A DNA stretch of 46,148 nucleotides from assembly GCA_900555035.1 (NCBI GenBank), contig USJX01000016.1:1-46148 (forward strand), given 5' to 3'. Positions 17,112 to 24,646 of this stretch are shown in pieces. Each line of letters opens with the position of its first letter. The first letter of the stretch is position 1. Origin of the DNA: an uncultured Prevotella sp. (GTDB taxonomy: Bacteria > Bacteroidota > Bacteroidia > Bacteroidales > Bacteroidaceae). A program made the position numbers and the translations under genes. The notes under the pieces were generated by a model. The model was not told the origin of the DNA and made no database searches. It worked only from the letters and a program-made list of their open reading frames with translations.

Positions 17112-17164
17112 TGAAATTGAACCAAAATGAACCAGCCGAGTTTCGATTTTTTTTCGTAACTTTG
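17112..17164 (+). promoter_or_regulatory. Activator-type promoter of the 17219 gene
   Basis: TGAAAT (17112), TGAACCA (17118) and TGAACCA (17128) are followed after 22 bases by TAACTTTG (17157-17164). Spacing is identical to that at 8085-8137, and no -33 TTTG is present. The box position also shows that translation cannot begin at the upstream in-frame ATG at 17117. Confidence 0.75.
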
Positions 17165-17218
17165 CGCCCGAATTTAAAGTTAATGATAGAAAGTAAACAA
17201 AAAACAAATACGAGACAA

Positions 17219-19099
17219 ATGAATAAGATTATCTTGATGATGATTGCCCTGCTGTCGATTCTGCTTCCCAATACAACGATGGCGCAGACAGTGGCAGAAA
17301 GAGCTGAACAATTAAAGACTAATAAGGAATACATCTGCGGAGAAGGATGGGGTGACACCTATAACTCGGCAGACCAGGCGGCACTCGCCGACCTCATCAG
17401 CAAAATCTCTCTCAATATCTCCAATTCCTTCGAAATCAAGGAAGAGGAGTTCAACACGAACAGCAACTTCGATTCGAAGACGGCGGTGACTTCGGTGATG
17501 AACAGCTATGCTCAGGCTACCCTCACCAACACCAACAACCTCGTTATCAGCAATACTCCTCAGACCCATGTGCTGAGATACATCAAGAGCAGCGAGGTGG
17601 TCAAGATCTTCAACGAACGCAAGGAAAAGGTGTTCGACTATGTGAGGTCGGCGATGAGAGCCGAGGAAAAGGCGAAGATTGACGACGCCCTGCGCAACTA
17701 CTACTGGGCTTTCGCTATGGTGAGAAGTCTGCAGTATCCCAACAGCGTGAAGATGGACATCAACGGCGAACAGCGACTGCTCGTAACCTGGATTCCACAA
17801 CAGATAGAAGAGATCATGAGTAATCTATCAATCAAAATAGCAGGCAAAGACGGCAACGACATCAATCTCTTCATCAAATACAAGGGCGAACCGGTGACCA
17901 GCATCGACTACACCTACTTCGACGGTCAGACCTGGAGCAACCTCTACAGTGCCAAAGACGGCATGGGAATCGTGGAACTGCGCCCAGGCGTTGACGTGAA
18001 CAGCCTACAGCTGAAATACGAGTATGAATACGCCGACCAGTGCCAGATAGACAAGGAGCTGGAAAGCGTGATGCAGCTCTTCAAGGGTACACCGTTCAAG
18101 AACGCATCCGTATACATCAGCAACCTCGACAAGAAATCGGCGGTATCCAGCGAAGCCAGGAAAGAATTCGAGAAATCGGTGAAGACGGAATCGGCTGCCA
18201 ACCTGGAAACGCTGAGCAAGGTGAACGACGAGAAACAGCTCGCCGGAATCATGAACCGCGTGGTGAACGCCATCAAGACCCGGCAATATGACAGCGTAAA
18301 CGACTGCTTCTCTGCCGACGGTCTGGAGATGTACAAGAAGCTGCTCAACTACGGACAGGCACGACTGCTGGGCAACCCGCAGTTCTCGTTCTACACGATG
18401 GGCAAGCGCGTGGTGTGCCGCAGCATACCGATGGCATTCTCCTTCAAAAACAACAAGCGCAAGTTCGTGGAAGACGTAACCTTCACCTTCGGCGAGGATA
18501 GGAAGATAGAATGCGTGGCATTCGGACTGGGCAGCCAGGCAAAGACCGACATCTTCAACAAGGGCGTGGGTGCCTGGAGCGACTATGCCAAGATGGTGAT
18601 AGCCACCTTCCTGGAGAACTACAAGACTGCCTTCGCCCTGAAGCGACTCGACTATCTGGAGAGCGTATTCGACGACAATGCCACCATCATCACGGGTCAT
18701 GTGATCAAAAGGAATCCAAGACTCAGCATGGAGGATCAGGCATCAACCTTCGGCGACAACAAGCCGCTGATAAAATATACCCGTCAGACCAAGAGCGAGT
18801 ATCTGAGAAAGCTGAAGATGTGCTTCCAGAGCAACCAGTTTATCAATATCCGCTTTGCCGACAACGACGTGGTGAAGATGGGCGCCGGCGGCGAGACCTA
18901 CGGCATCCAGATTAAACAGGATTATTATTCATCCAACTATGGCGATCATGGCTACCTGTTCCTGATGGTGGATTTCAACGACCCGGAGAATCCATCCATC
19001 AAGGTAAGAACCTGGCAGCCAGACCGCAACCCAAACATCAATTCGAACCTTCCACGTTCGAACAGAGATTGGGGTATTATCGGGCCAGGTAACTTCTAA
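17219..19099 (+). CDS. Secreted LPP20-like protein with NTF2-like C-terminus
   Basis: A 626-residue exported protein when started at 17219. That ATG opens the signal peptide MNKIILMMIALLSILLPNTT, while in-frame ATGs at 17117 (before the promoter box) and 17183 would spoil it. The mature start AERAEQLKTNKEYICGEGWG, then ADQAALADLISKISLNIS, matches the LPP20/FlgT-N-like domain, in which a short alpha/beta unit begins with such a helix. The middle (about 200-330) is beta-rich, possibly Ig-like. Two repeats of an NTF2-like fold are suggested by AIKTRQYDSVNDCFSADGLE (about 355) and KRLDYLESVFDDNATIITG (about 480). Function unknown. It has its own activator-like promoter shared in design with the 8195 gene. 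Confidence 0.82.
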   Translation: MNKIILMMIALLSILLPNTTMAQTVAERAEQLKTNKEYICGEGWGDTYNSADQAALADLISKISLNISNSFEIKEEEFNTNSNFDSKTAVTSVMNSYAQATLTNTNNLVISNTPQTHVLRYIKSSEVVKIFNERKEKVFDYVRSAMRAEEKAKIDDALRNYYWAFAMVRSLQYPNSVKMDINGEQRLLVTWIPQQIEEIMSNLSIKIAGKDGNDINLFIKYKGEPVTSIDYTYFDGQTWSNLYSAKDGMGIVELRPGVDVNSLQLKYEYEYADQCQIDKELESVMQLFKGTPFKNASVYISNLDKKSAVSSEARKEFEKSVKTESAANLETLSKVNDEKQLAGIMNRVVNAIKTRQYDSVNDCFSADGLEMYKKLLNYGQARLLGNPQFSFYTMGKRVVCRSIPMAFSFKNNKRKFVEDVTFTFGEDRKIECVAFGLGSQAKTDIFNKGVGAWSDYAKMVIATFLENYKTAFALKRLDYLESVFDDNATIITGHVIKRNPRLSMEDQASTFGDNKPLIKYTRQTKSEYLRKLKMCFQSNQFINIRFADNDVVKMGAGGETYGIQIKQDYYSSNYGDHGYLFLMVDFNDPENPSIKVRTWQPDRNPNINSNLPRSNRDWGIIGPGNF

Positions 19100-19114
19100 G
19101 AACTATACTGTCAG

Positions 19115-19148
19115 GCTCTCTATCCCAAAAAATAATGGGGTAGAGAGC
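19115..19148 (+). terminator. Terminator after the 17219 gene
   Basis: GCTCTCTATCCC pairs with GGGGTAGAGAGC around an A-rich loop, followed by eight T. Confidence 0.85.
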
Positions 19149-19166
19149 TTTTTTTTAAAAGAAAAC

Positions 19167-19197
19167 TTTGACTATAAAGAAAAAAATAGTATCTTTG
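19167..19197 (+). promoter_or_regulatory. Promoter of the 19244 gene
   Basis: TTTG at 19167-19170 and TATCTTTG at 19190-19197 have consensus 19-base spacing. Unlike its neighbour it lacks TGAACCA boxes. Confidence 0.8.
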
Positions 19198-19243
19198 CAA
19201 CAGATATCTATCTTTATAATAGTGTACAACATAAAAAGAGCTT

Positions 19244-21034
19244 ATGAAAAGAATATATCCTACACTCAGCATGATACTGTTGCTTAGCTTGCAAGCAACA
19301 CCAACCTTTGCGCAGAATGATGACTTCGTGAAGCAGTTCCAGCAGGCAAGACAAGGCATGATGGACGACTACAACAAGTTCCGCAACACCATACTTACCG
19401 ACTACGATAAGTACATGCAAGGTGTGTGGAAAGAGTATAAGAAATTTAAGGGAGATATACGCTCGCAGGTTCCTAAGCCAAAGACTCCACCTACCTATAC
19501 GGAGCCTAAGCAGCCGGAAAAGCCGGTGACCGTGAAGCCAAAGATGCCGGTGAGTCCGATTGCACCTAAGGTGCGCCCTACCATCGACCCTGTGAACAAG
19601 CCGAAGCTGCCGGAGGTGAAGCCGGATATTCCAGATATCGAATACACCGGTTCGGGCATCGATATCCCTGAAGGTGGATTGGGCGACATCAACAAGAAGC
19701 CAGACCTTACCAAGGTGCCTGCGCTGCCTACCGACCCACTGGCAAAAGTGCCTACCAACAAGAAGAATCCGAAGGCACCTACCATCCGTCCAGGCGTTGA
19801 CCCTGTAAACAAGCCGAAGTTGCCGGAGGTGAAGCCGGATATTCCTGACATCGAATACACCGGTTCGGGCATCGAACTCCCGCTGATGCCAGCCGTATCT
19901 GCCATCCCTGTGATGCCGGCACTGCCGAATATCGGACATGTGAAGGTGCCAGTGAGCAAGCAGACCATCGACGTGGATTACTACGGAGAGAACATCCAGT
20001 TCCAGAAGGCCATATTGCTGGCAAAGAAGGACATCGCCTCTACCAACGACGTGGTAGCTTACTGGAAAAGCCTGAAGAAATCAGACCTCAAGGAGGTGAC
20101 CCAGGCTTTCGCCACCGAATCGCGCAAGATGGGACTCAGCGACTGGGCTTCTGCCATGCTCGTAGAGAAATACATCAACGCCGTGATGCCGAACGCCAGC
20201 CAGAACGAAAAGATTGTGGCGGCACAGTATGTACTGGTGAACTGCGGCTACAACATCCGTCTGGGTATGAACGACCATCAGGTGGCAATGCTCGTGCCTT
20301 ACGCCGAGCACGTGTTTGAGAAATCATACATCAACATTGACGGCAAGAAGTACTATATCTATCCGAACATCGACGACAGCGGCGCTTTCCGCACCTGCGA
20401 CCTGCCTAAGGATGCAGAACTGGGTAAGGACATGGAGCTGAGATTCACCGGAAAGACCGTGATAGGAAGCGGCACCAAGCCATTCAGCTATGAGGCGGCG
20501 GGCATCACCCTGAAGGGCGAAGTGCCTACAGGCATCATGCCGTTGCTCGATGAATATCCGGTGATAGATATTCCTACCGTGGCTTCCAGCGTGGTAGACA
20601 AGAAGTTCCGCAACGAAGTGGTGGAGCAAATCCGCACCCAGGTGGCAGGTTTGGACGAACAGGATGCTGCCAACCGAATCCTGAGATTCATACAGAAGGG
20701 TTTCCCATACGCCACAGACGATGAGCAGTTTAAGCGCGAGAAGTACTTCTACTTCGAGGAGACGCTCTATTATCCGCTGTGCGACTGCGAGGACCGTGCC
20801 ATCTTCTACGCCTATCTGGTGCACGAGATTCTGGGTCTTGATGTGCATCTCATCCAGTTCCCTGGTCATGAATGTACTGCCGTGGCTTTCAACCAGCCAG
20901 TAGCAAACGGCACATCTTACGAATACAAGGGCAAGACCTACTACATCTGCGACCCAACTTACATCGGCGCAAGAATAGGTAGATGCATGCCAAGTTACGC
21001 AAAGGAATCTCCACAGATTGAAGTGTGGTACTAA
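19244..21034 (+). CDS. Secreted proline-rich protein with transglutaminase-like domain
   Basis: A 596-residue exported protein. Signal peptide 1-23 ends in TFA. Residues 28-72 are a charged helical stretch, and 73-235 are proline/lysine-rich and hydrophilic with a nearly exact 23-residue repeat at 117-139 and 188-210 (core VNKPKLPEVKPDIP then DIEYTGSGI). From about 240 a globular region ends in a transglutaminase-like domain whose triad can be read as Cys515 (in CDCEDRA), His542 (GHECTAVAF) and Asp570 (YYICDPTY). Such domains in bacteria are mostly cysteine proteases or cross-linkers. The long proline-rich segment could span the periplasm or present the domain. It ends at a perfect 23-base-stem bidirectional terminator shared with the kinase gene opposite. 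Confidence 0.85.
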   Translation: MKRIYPTLSMILLLSLQATPTFAQNDDFVKQFQQARQGMMDDYNKFRNTILTDYDKYMQGVWKEYKKFKGDIRSQVPKPKTPPTYTEPKQPEKPVTVKPKMPVSPIAPKVRPTIDPVNKPKLPEVKPDIPDIEYTGSGIDIPEGGLGDINKKPDLTKVPALPTDPLAKVPTNKKNPKAPTIRPGVDPVNKPKLPEVKPDIPDIEYTGSGIELPLMPAVSAIPVMPALPNIGHVKVPVSKQTIDVDYYGENIQFQKAILLAKKDIASTNDVVAYWKSLKKSDLKEVTQAFATESRKMGLSDWASAMLVEKYINAVMPNASQNEKIVAAQYVLVNCGYNIRLGMNDHQVAMLVPYAEHVFEKSYINIDGKKYYIYPNIDDSGAFRTCDLPKDAELGKDMELRFTGKTVIGSGTKPFSYEAAGITLKGEVPTGIMPLLDEYPVIDIPTVASSVVDKKFRNEVVEQIRTQVAGLDEQDAANRILRFIQKGFPYATDDEQFKREKYFYFEETLYYPLCDCEDRAIFYAYLVHEILGLDVHLIQFPGHECTAVAFNQPVANGTSYEYKGKTYYICDPTYIGARIGRCMPSYAKESPQIEVWY

Positions 21035-21092
21035 AGAATAAAAATGCAAAAGGCACCCATCCTGGATGAGTGCCTTTTGCATTTTTATTCTT
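21034..21092. terminator. Bidirectional terminator with 23-base perfect stem
   Basis: The stem at 21034-21056 (core AAAAATGCAAAAGGCAC) is exactly complementary to 21070-21092, with a 13-base loop. A and T runs on both flanks let it serve both the transglutaminase-like gene and the convergent kinase gene. Confidence 0.9.
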
Positions 21093-21117
21093 TTTTGTCT
21101 TATATTTCCGTCTTATC

Positions 21118-22380
21118 TTATTCATATTCCTCAATATGCCGGAACCTGCCCCAAGGAGATTTCCGATAGGCATCAAGGCTGCCCTTGGGAACCATCAGCT
21201 TTACCTTTTCAAAGCAAGGAGCCTCGAATACATCCGTGATTTTGGTTTTCCAGATGGCATTGCCTATAATGGGCGGCTCTACACTGCGAAAACAGATGCT
21301 CTGAATATGCGGACTGCCGGTAATCATGCCACGCATCACATGAAATCTGGTATCGGGGAATACCAGCCACTTCAGAACGGCATGCCGGGCAAAGGCATTC
21401 TTCTCTATCTCATCCACCTTATAGGTCATGCCCTGATAAGTCACCGTCTTGGGAACCTCGATGCAGGAATCCTTTTGGTTGATAGCCTTCACCGAAACAA
21501 CACCGCCGCCCCAGGAAGTACACAGAAAGTTGCCTGCCCTGAATTGGTTCACCACATCATAGATACGCTCCGGCTGGTTCACCTTATTATATATAGCACC
21601 ACCTACGGCACCCACCAGCAACAAAGACAGAACTATCCAAAGCGCCAGCAGAGAATGGTGGAGCATCAGGATATGACGGCGCAGGGCTGCTACATTAGGA
21701 TAACGCCTTTCGAGGGGACAAAGACAGTGCCTGATGGAAAGGCGACAAGACAAGCCGAGCTGCAGCTTATCCAGAATGATGCCCAGACTGTAGATGTCGT
21801 TTCGCACATCGGTGGGACCACCCTTCTGCTGTTCGGGCGAGATATATCCCTCGGTACCCGCAGGCGATTTCAATATGGCATAGTAATCGGCATCCGACAA
21901 TCCGAAGTCTATCACCTTCACCACACAGCCGCTGCGCGTAACCATGATATTCGAGAGTTTCAGGTCGCGATGCACCACCTGCTGGCTATGCACATATTCC
22001 ATCACTTCGAGCAACTGATGAGCCACCTGCTGGCGCTGCGACCGGGAATGCGGCTTCTGAAGCCATTCATCCAGCGTCACCCCATCAATCCACTCCTGCA
22101 CCAGGCATTCTCCGTAACCATCCACCACTTCGATGCCCTCCACGTAAACCACACCCGGATGCTGAATCTTAGAAAGGATATCATATTCCTTATGCAACAG
22201 GTTTCGGAACACTTCGTTATGGCGTACATCGGGTGCCAGCGCCTTCAACACCCACCATTTGCCATCACGCTTGGCACGAACGAGGATATTAAAGCCACTA
22301 ACCGAGATTTCCTCCATTTCCGAGAAACCGGAGGAAGTCTGACCAGAAAGAGGGAAATAGAATCCCGAAACTTGTTCCAT
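21118..22380 (-). CDS. Membrane Ser/Thr protein kinase with BspA-like extracytoplasmic tail
   Basis: A 420-residue eukaryotic-type kinase. The catalytic Lys46 (WVLKAL), Glu65 (KEYDIL), the loop HRDLKLSN (137-144), DFG (158-160) and SPEQ (181-184) are all present, so it should be active. The C-lobe is compact, ending near residue 235. A single membrane helix (about 244-264) places the last 155 residues outside the cytoplasm; these include CIEVPKTVTYQGMTYKVDEI, VLKWLVFPDT and MVPKGSLDAYRKSPWGRF, the repeats of BspA-like leucine-rich (LRR_5) proteins. This suggests an external sensor signalling inward, or the reverse; the partner is unknown. It faces the secreted-protein block convergently. The ATG at 22380 is only 4 bases after the -7 box, so the mRNA is probably leaderless; an internal Met22 could also start. 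Confidence 0.88.
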   Translation of the reverse strand: MEQVSGFYFPLSGQTSSGFSEMEEISVSGFNILVRAKRDGKWWVLKALAPDVRHNEVFRNLLHKEYDILSKIQHPGVVYVEGIEVVDGYGECLVQEWIDGVTLDEWLQKPHSRSQRQQVAHQLLEVMEYVHSQQVVHRDLKLSNIMVTRSGCVVKVIDFGLSDADYYAILKSPAGTEGYISPEQQKGGPTDVRNDIYSLGIILDKLQLGLSCRLSIRHCLCPLERRYPNVAALRRHILMLHHSLLALWIVLSLLLVGAVGGAIYNKVNQPERIYDVVNQFRAGNFLCTSWGGGVVSVKAINQKDSCIEVPKTVTYQGMTYKVDEIEKNAFARHAVLKWLVFPDTRFHVMRGMITGSPHIQSICFRSVEPPIIGNAIWKTKITDVFEAPCFEKVKLMVPKGSLDAYRKSPWGRFRHIEEYE

Positions 22381-22384
22381 ACTG

Positions 22385-22392
22385 CAAAGATA
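22385..22392 (-). promoter_or_regulatory. -7 box for the Ser/Thr kinase (likely leaderless)
   Basis: The minus strand reads TATCTTTG then CAGT then ATG. The start of transcription would fall on or next to the start codon. A TTTG 22 bases upstream (22415-22418) is a slightly long-spaced -33. Confidence 0.7.
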
Positions 22393-22478
22393 CTACATTT
22401 TTATACAAATACGACAAAGAAATTAAATATTTTCGTCATATTTCGGAAAAACATGCATGATAACTCATTTTTTTGTTG

Positions 22479-22486
22479 TAATTTTG
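22479..22486 (+). promoter_or_regulatory. -7 box for the epimerase gene
   Basis: TAATTTTG, 31 bases before the ATG at 22518. No clear -33 TTTG. Confidence 0.65.
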
Positions 22487-22517
22487 CAGCGAAATTGCAA
22501 TTTTACATAATTAATTA

Positions 22518-23513
22518 ATGAAGATTCTAGTAACGGGTGCGTCGGGATTCATCGGCAGTTACATCGTGGAAGAAGCCTTAAGACAAGGCATGGAGACCTG
22601 GGCGGCAGTACGCCCCAGCAGTTCCAGGAAATACCTGCAAGACGATCGCATCCATTTCATCAATCTCAATCTTTCTTCAGAGGAAGAGTTGGAGAAGGAA
22701 CTCGCCCCGCACGAGTTCGACTATATAGTGCATGCAGCCGGCGCCACCAAGTGCCTGCATGCAGAGGATTTCTATAAGGTGAACACCGAGGGTACCAAGC
22801 ACCTGGTGAATGCCATCCTGCATCTGGGAATGCCCATCAAGCGATTTGTATTCGTCAGTTCGCTCAGCATCTTCGGAGCTATCCGTGAGGAACAGCCCTA
22901 TCAGGAGATAACCGAGCACGATACACCTAAGCCCAATACGGCTTATGGCAAGAGCAAGCTGGAGGCAGAACGCTATCTAGACAGCATCGGCAACAACTTC
23001 CCTTACATCATCCTGCGCCCTACCGGCGTATATGGTCCTAGGGAGAAAGACTACTTCTTGATGGCAAAAAGCATCAAGCAGCATGTGGACTTTGCCGTGG
23101 GATTCAAGCGCCAAGACATCACCTTCGTCTATGTACAGGATGTGGTGCAGGCTGTGTTCCTTGCCCTAGACCATGGCATGAACGGCAGGAAATACTTCCT
23201 CAGCGATGGCGAGGTATACCAGTCGGAAGCCTTCAGCGACTTGATTCAGAAGGAATTGGGCAATCCATGGATGCTGCGCATCAAGGCGCCTATTTGGGTA
23301 TTGCGCATCGTAACCTTCGTGGGCGAATACCTGGGAAGAATGACCGGAAAGATGTCGGCACTGAACAACGACAAGTATAACATCCTGAAGCAGCGCAACT
23401 GGCGATGTGACATCGAGCCTGCCATGGACGAGCTGGGCTATCATCCCCACTACCCTCTGTCAAGAGGGGTAAAGCTTGCCATCAAGTGGTACAAGGATAA
23501 CGGATGGCTGTAA
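22518..23513 (+). CDS. NAD-dependent epimerase/dehydratase (extended SDR)
   Basis: A 331-residue extended short-chain dehydrogenase. The N-terminal Rossmann motif GASGFIGSYI (residues 8-17) binds NAD(P); the active-site YGKSK has the YxxxK pattern near residue 143, and a Ser-rich strand VFVSSLSIFG precedes it. The substrate may be a nucleotide sugar, or a lipid ketone as in 3-beta-HSD-like members; sphingolipid ketoreductases of some bacteria belong to this broad family, and the neighbour is a PAP2 membrane enzyme, so a lipid role is possible but unproven. It has its own promoter. After it comes an AGTTAA-type repeat tract and then the PAP2 gene. Confidence 0.88.
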   Translation: MKILVTGASGFIGSYIVEEALRQGMETWAAVRPSSSRKYLQDDRIHFINLNLSSEEELEKELAPHEFDYIVHAAGATKCLHAEDFYKVNTEGTKHLVNAILHLGMPIKRFVFVSSLSIFGAIREEQPYQEITEHDTPKPNTAYGKSKLEAERYLDSIGNNFPYIILRPTGVYGPREKDYFLMAKSIKQHVDFAVGFKRQDITFVYVQDVVQAVFLALDHGMNGRKYFLSDGEVYQSEAFSDLIQKELGNPWMLRIKAPIWVLRIVTFVGEYLGRMTGKMSALNNDKYNILKQRNWRCDIEPAMDELGYHPHYPLSRGVKLAIKWYKDNGWL

Positions 23514-23515
23514 TT

Positions 23516-23612
23516 TAGTTAATAGTTAAAAGTTAATAGTTGATAGTTGATAACGGCTACACCGCATAGCGAGATTGCCCTATAAACTGTAAACTATAAA
23601 TTATAAACTAAT
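23516..23612. repeat. AGTTAA-rich repeat tract, partly inverted
   Basis: Several TAGTTAA/AGTTGATAG units run directly after the stop codon; from 23582 the reverse-oriented version (AACTATAAATTATAAACT) appears, so the tract can form an imperfect hairpin around a GC-richer loop. Confidence 0.7.
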
Positions 23613-23619
23613 AAGAACC

Positions 23620-24573
23620 GTGATAAAAGATTATTTTAAGATAGACAAGAACCCAAAGAAGGGACTCCTGCCACTGGAATGGGCGATGCTGGGCTATATG
23701 GCCATCACCGTGATTACCATGCTCTTCGCCTTTACCAAGGTGGTGAACCCGGAATCGATGCTTTGGGGACGATTGAGAATTCTAGTCATCACCCTCGCCC
23801 TTTGGGGCGTATACCGCATGATTCCATGCAGGATAACGAAGATGGTGCGCATCATGGCACAAATCGCCCTGCTTGCCTGGTGGTATCCAGACACTTACGA
23901 GATCAACCGCATGTTCCCCAACCTGGACCATATCTTCGCAGGCTGGGAACAGGACCTCTTTGGATGCCAGCCCGCCCTGCTCTTTGCCAAGGCGTTGCCG
24001 TGGGCGGTGGTGAGCGAGCTGATGTCGATGGGCTACTTCATGTATTATCCGATGATAGCAGCAGTGGTGCTCTACTATTTCTTCTGCAGATACTACGAGG
24101 CAGAAAGAGCTAGCTTTGTGCTGCTCGCCAGCTTCTTCCTCTACTATCTCATCTACATCTACGTGCCGGTGGTGGGACCTACGTTCTACTTTGATGCCGT
24201 GGGTGTGCAGGATATAGCCAAGGGCATCTTCCCGGCATTGGGCGATTACTTCAACACCCATACCAACTGTCTGCCTACCCCGGGATATACCGACGGAATC
24301 TTCTACCAGCTGGTGGAGGATGCCAAGGAAGCCGGAGAGCGACCTACCGCCGCTTTTCCGAGTTCGCACGTGGGCGTAAGCACCATCTGCATGCTCCTTG
24401 CCTGGCACAGCAGAAACCGCAAGCTGCTCTTCACCATGCTGCCATTCTACATCTTCCTGTGCATGGCCACCGTGTATATCCAGGCACATTATCTCATCGA
24501 TGCCATCGCCGGGTGGATCTCTGCCGTGGTATTCTACTTCCTGCTGATGGCAGCATCGAAGAACATGAAATGA
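23620..24573 (+). CDS. PAP2-family membrane phosphatase/phosphotransferase
   Basis: A 317-residue polytopic membrane protein starting with GTG (MIKDYF); no ATG is closer. Six or more hydrophobic segments span residues about 20-310. The PAP2 signature is seen as AAFPSSHVGVST (about 245-256) and YIQAHYLIDAIAG (about 288-300), matching the SxxxH and HxxxD motifs with catalytic histidines. An earlier basic motif of the KxxxxxxRP type is not obvious; the loop VGPTFYF (about 188) resembles that in inositol phosphorylceramide synthase/Aur1-like members. A head-group transfer on sphingolipid or phospholipid is therefore likely, though undecaprenyl or phosphatidate phosphatase cannot be excluded. It follows the SDR gene by 106 bases and precedes miaB by 73. 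Confidence 0.85.
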   Translation: MIKDYFKIDKNPKKGLLPLEWAMLGYMAITVITMLFAFTKVVNPESMLWGRLRILVITLALWGVYRMIPCRITKMVRIMAQIALLAWWYPDTYEINRMFPNLDHIFAGWEQDLFGCQPALLFAKALPWAVVSELMSMGYFMYYPMIAAVVLYYFFCRYYEAERASFVLLASFFLYYLIYIYVPVVGPTFYFDAVGVQDIAKGIFPALGDYFNTHTNCLPTPGYTDGIFYQLVEDAKEAGERPTAAFPSSHVGVSTICMLLAWHSRNRKLLFTMLPFYIFLCMATVYIQAHYLIDAIAGWISAVVFYFLLMAASKNMK

Positions 24574-24646
24574 TAACGGCATCGGGGATGCTAAAAAAGA
24601 AATCATAGTTATACATTAATATATAAATTAGAATTCATCTAGAACA

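Noticed and set aside
17117..17218. Upstream ATG start for the LPP20-like protein
   Set aside because: The ATG at 17117 lies before the -7 box, inside the activator boxes, and its extension would place the signal peptide 34 residues inside the protein.
21070..22518. 482-codon open frame on the plus strand
   Set aside because: Antisense to the Ser/Thr kinase, starts inside a terminator, and has no recognisable domain.
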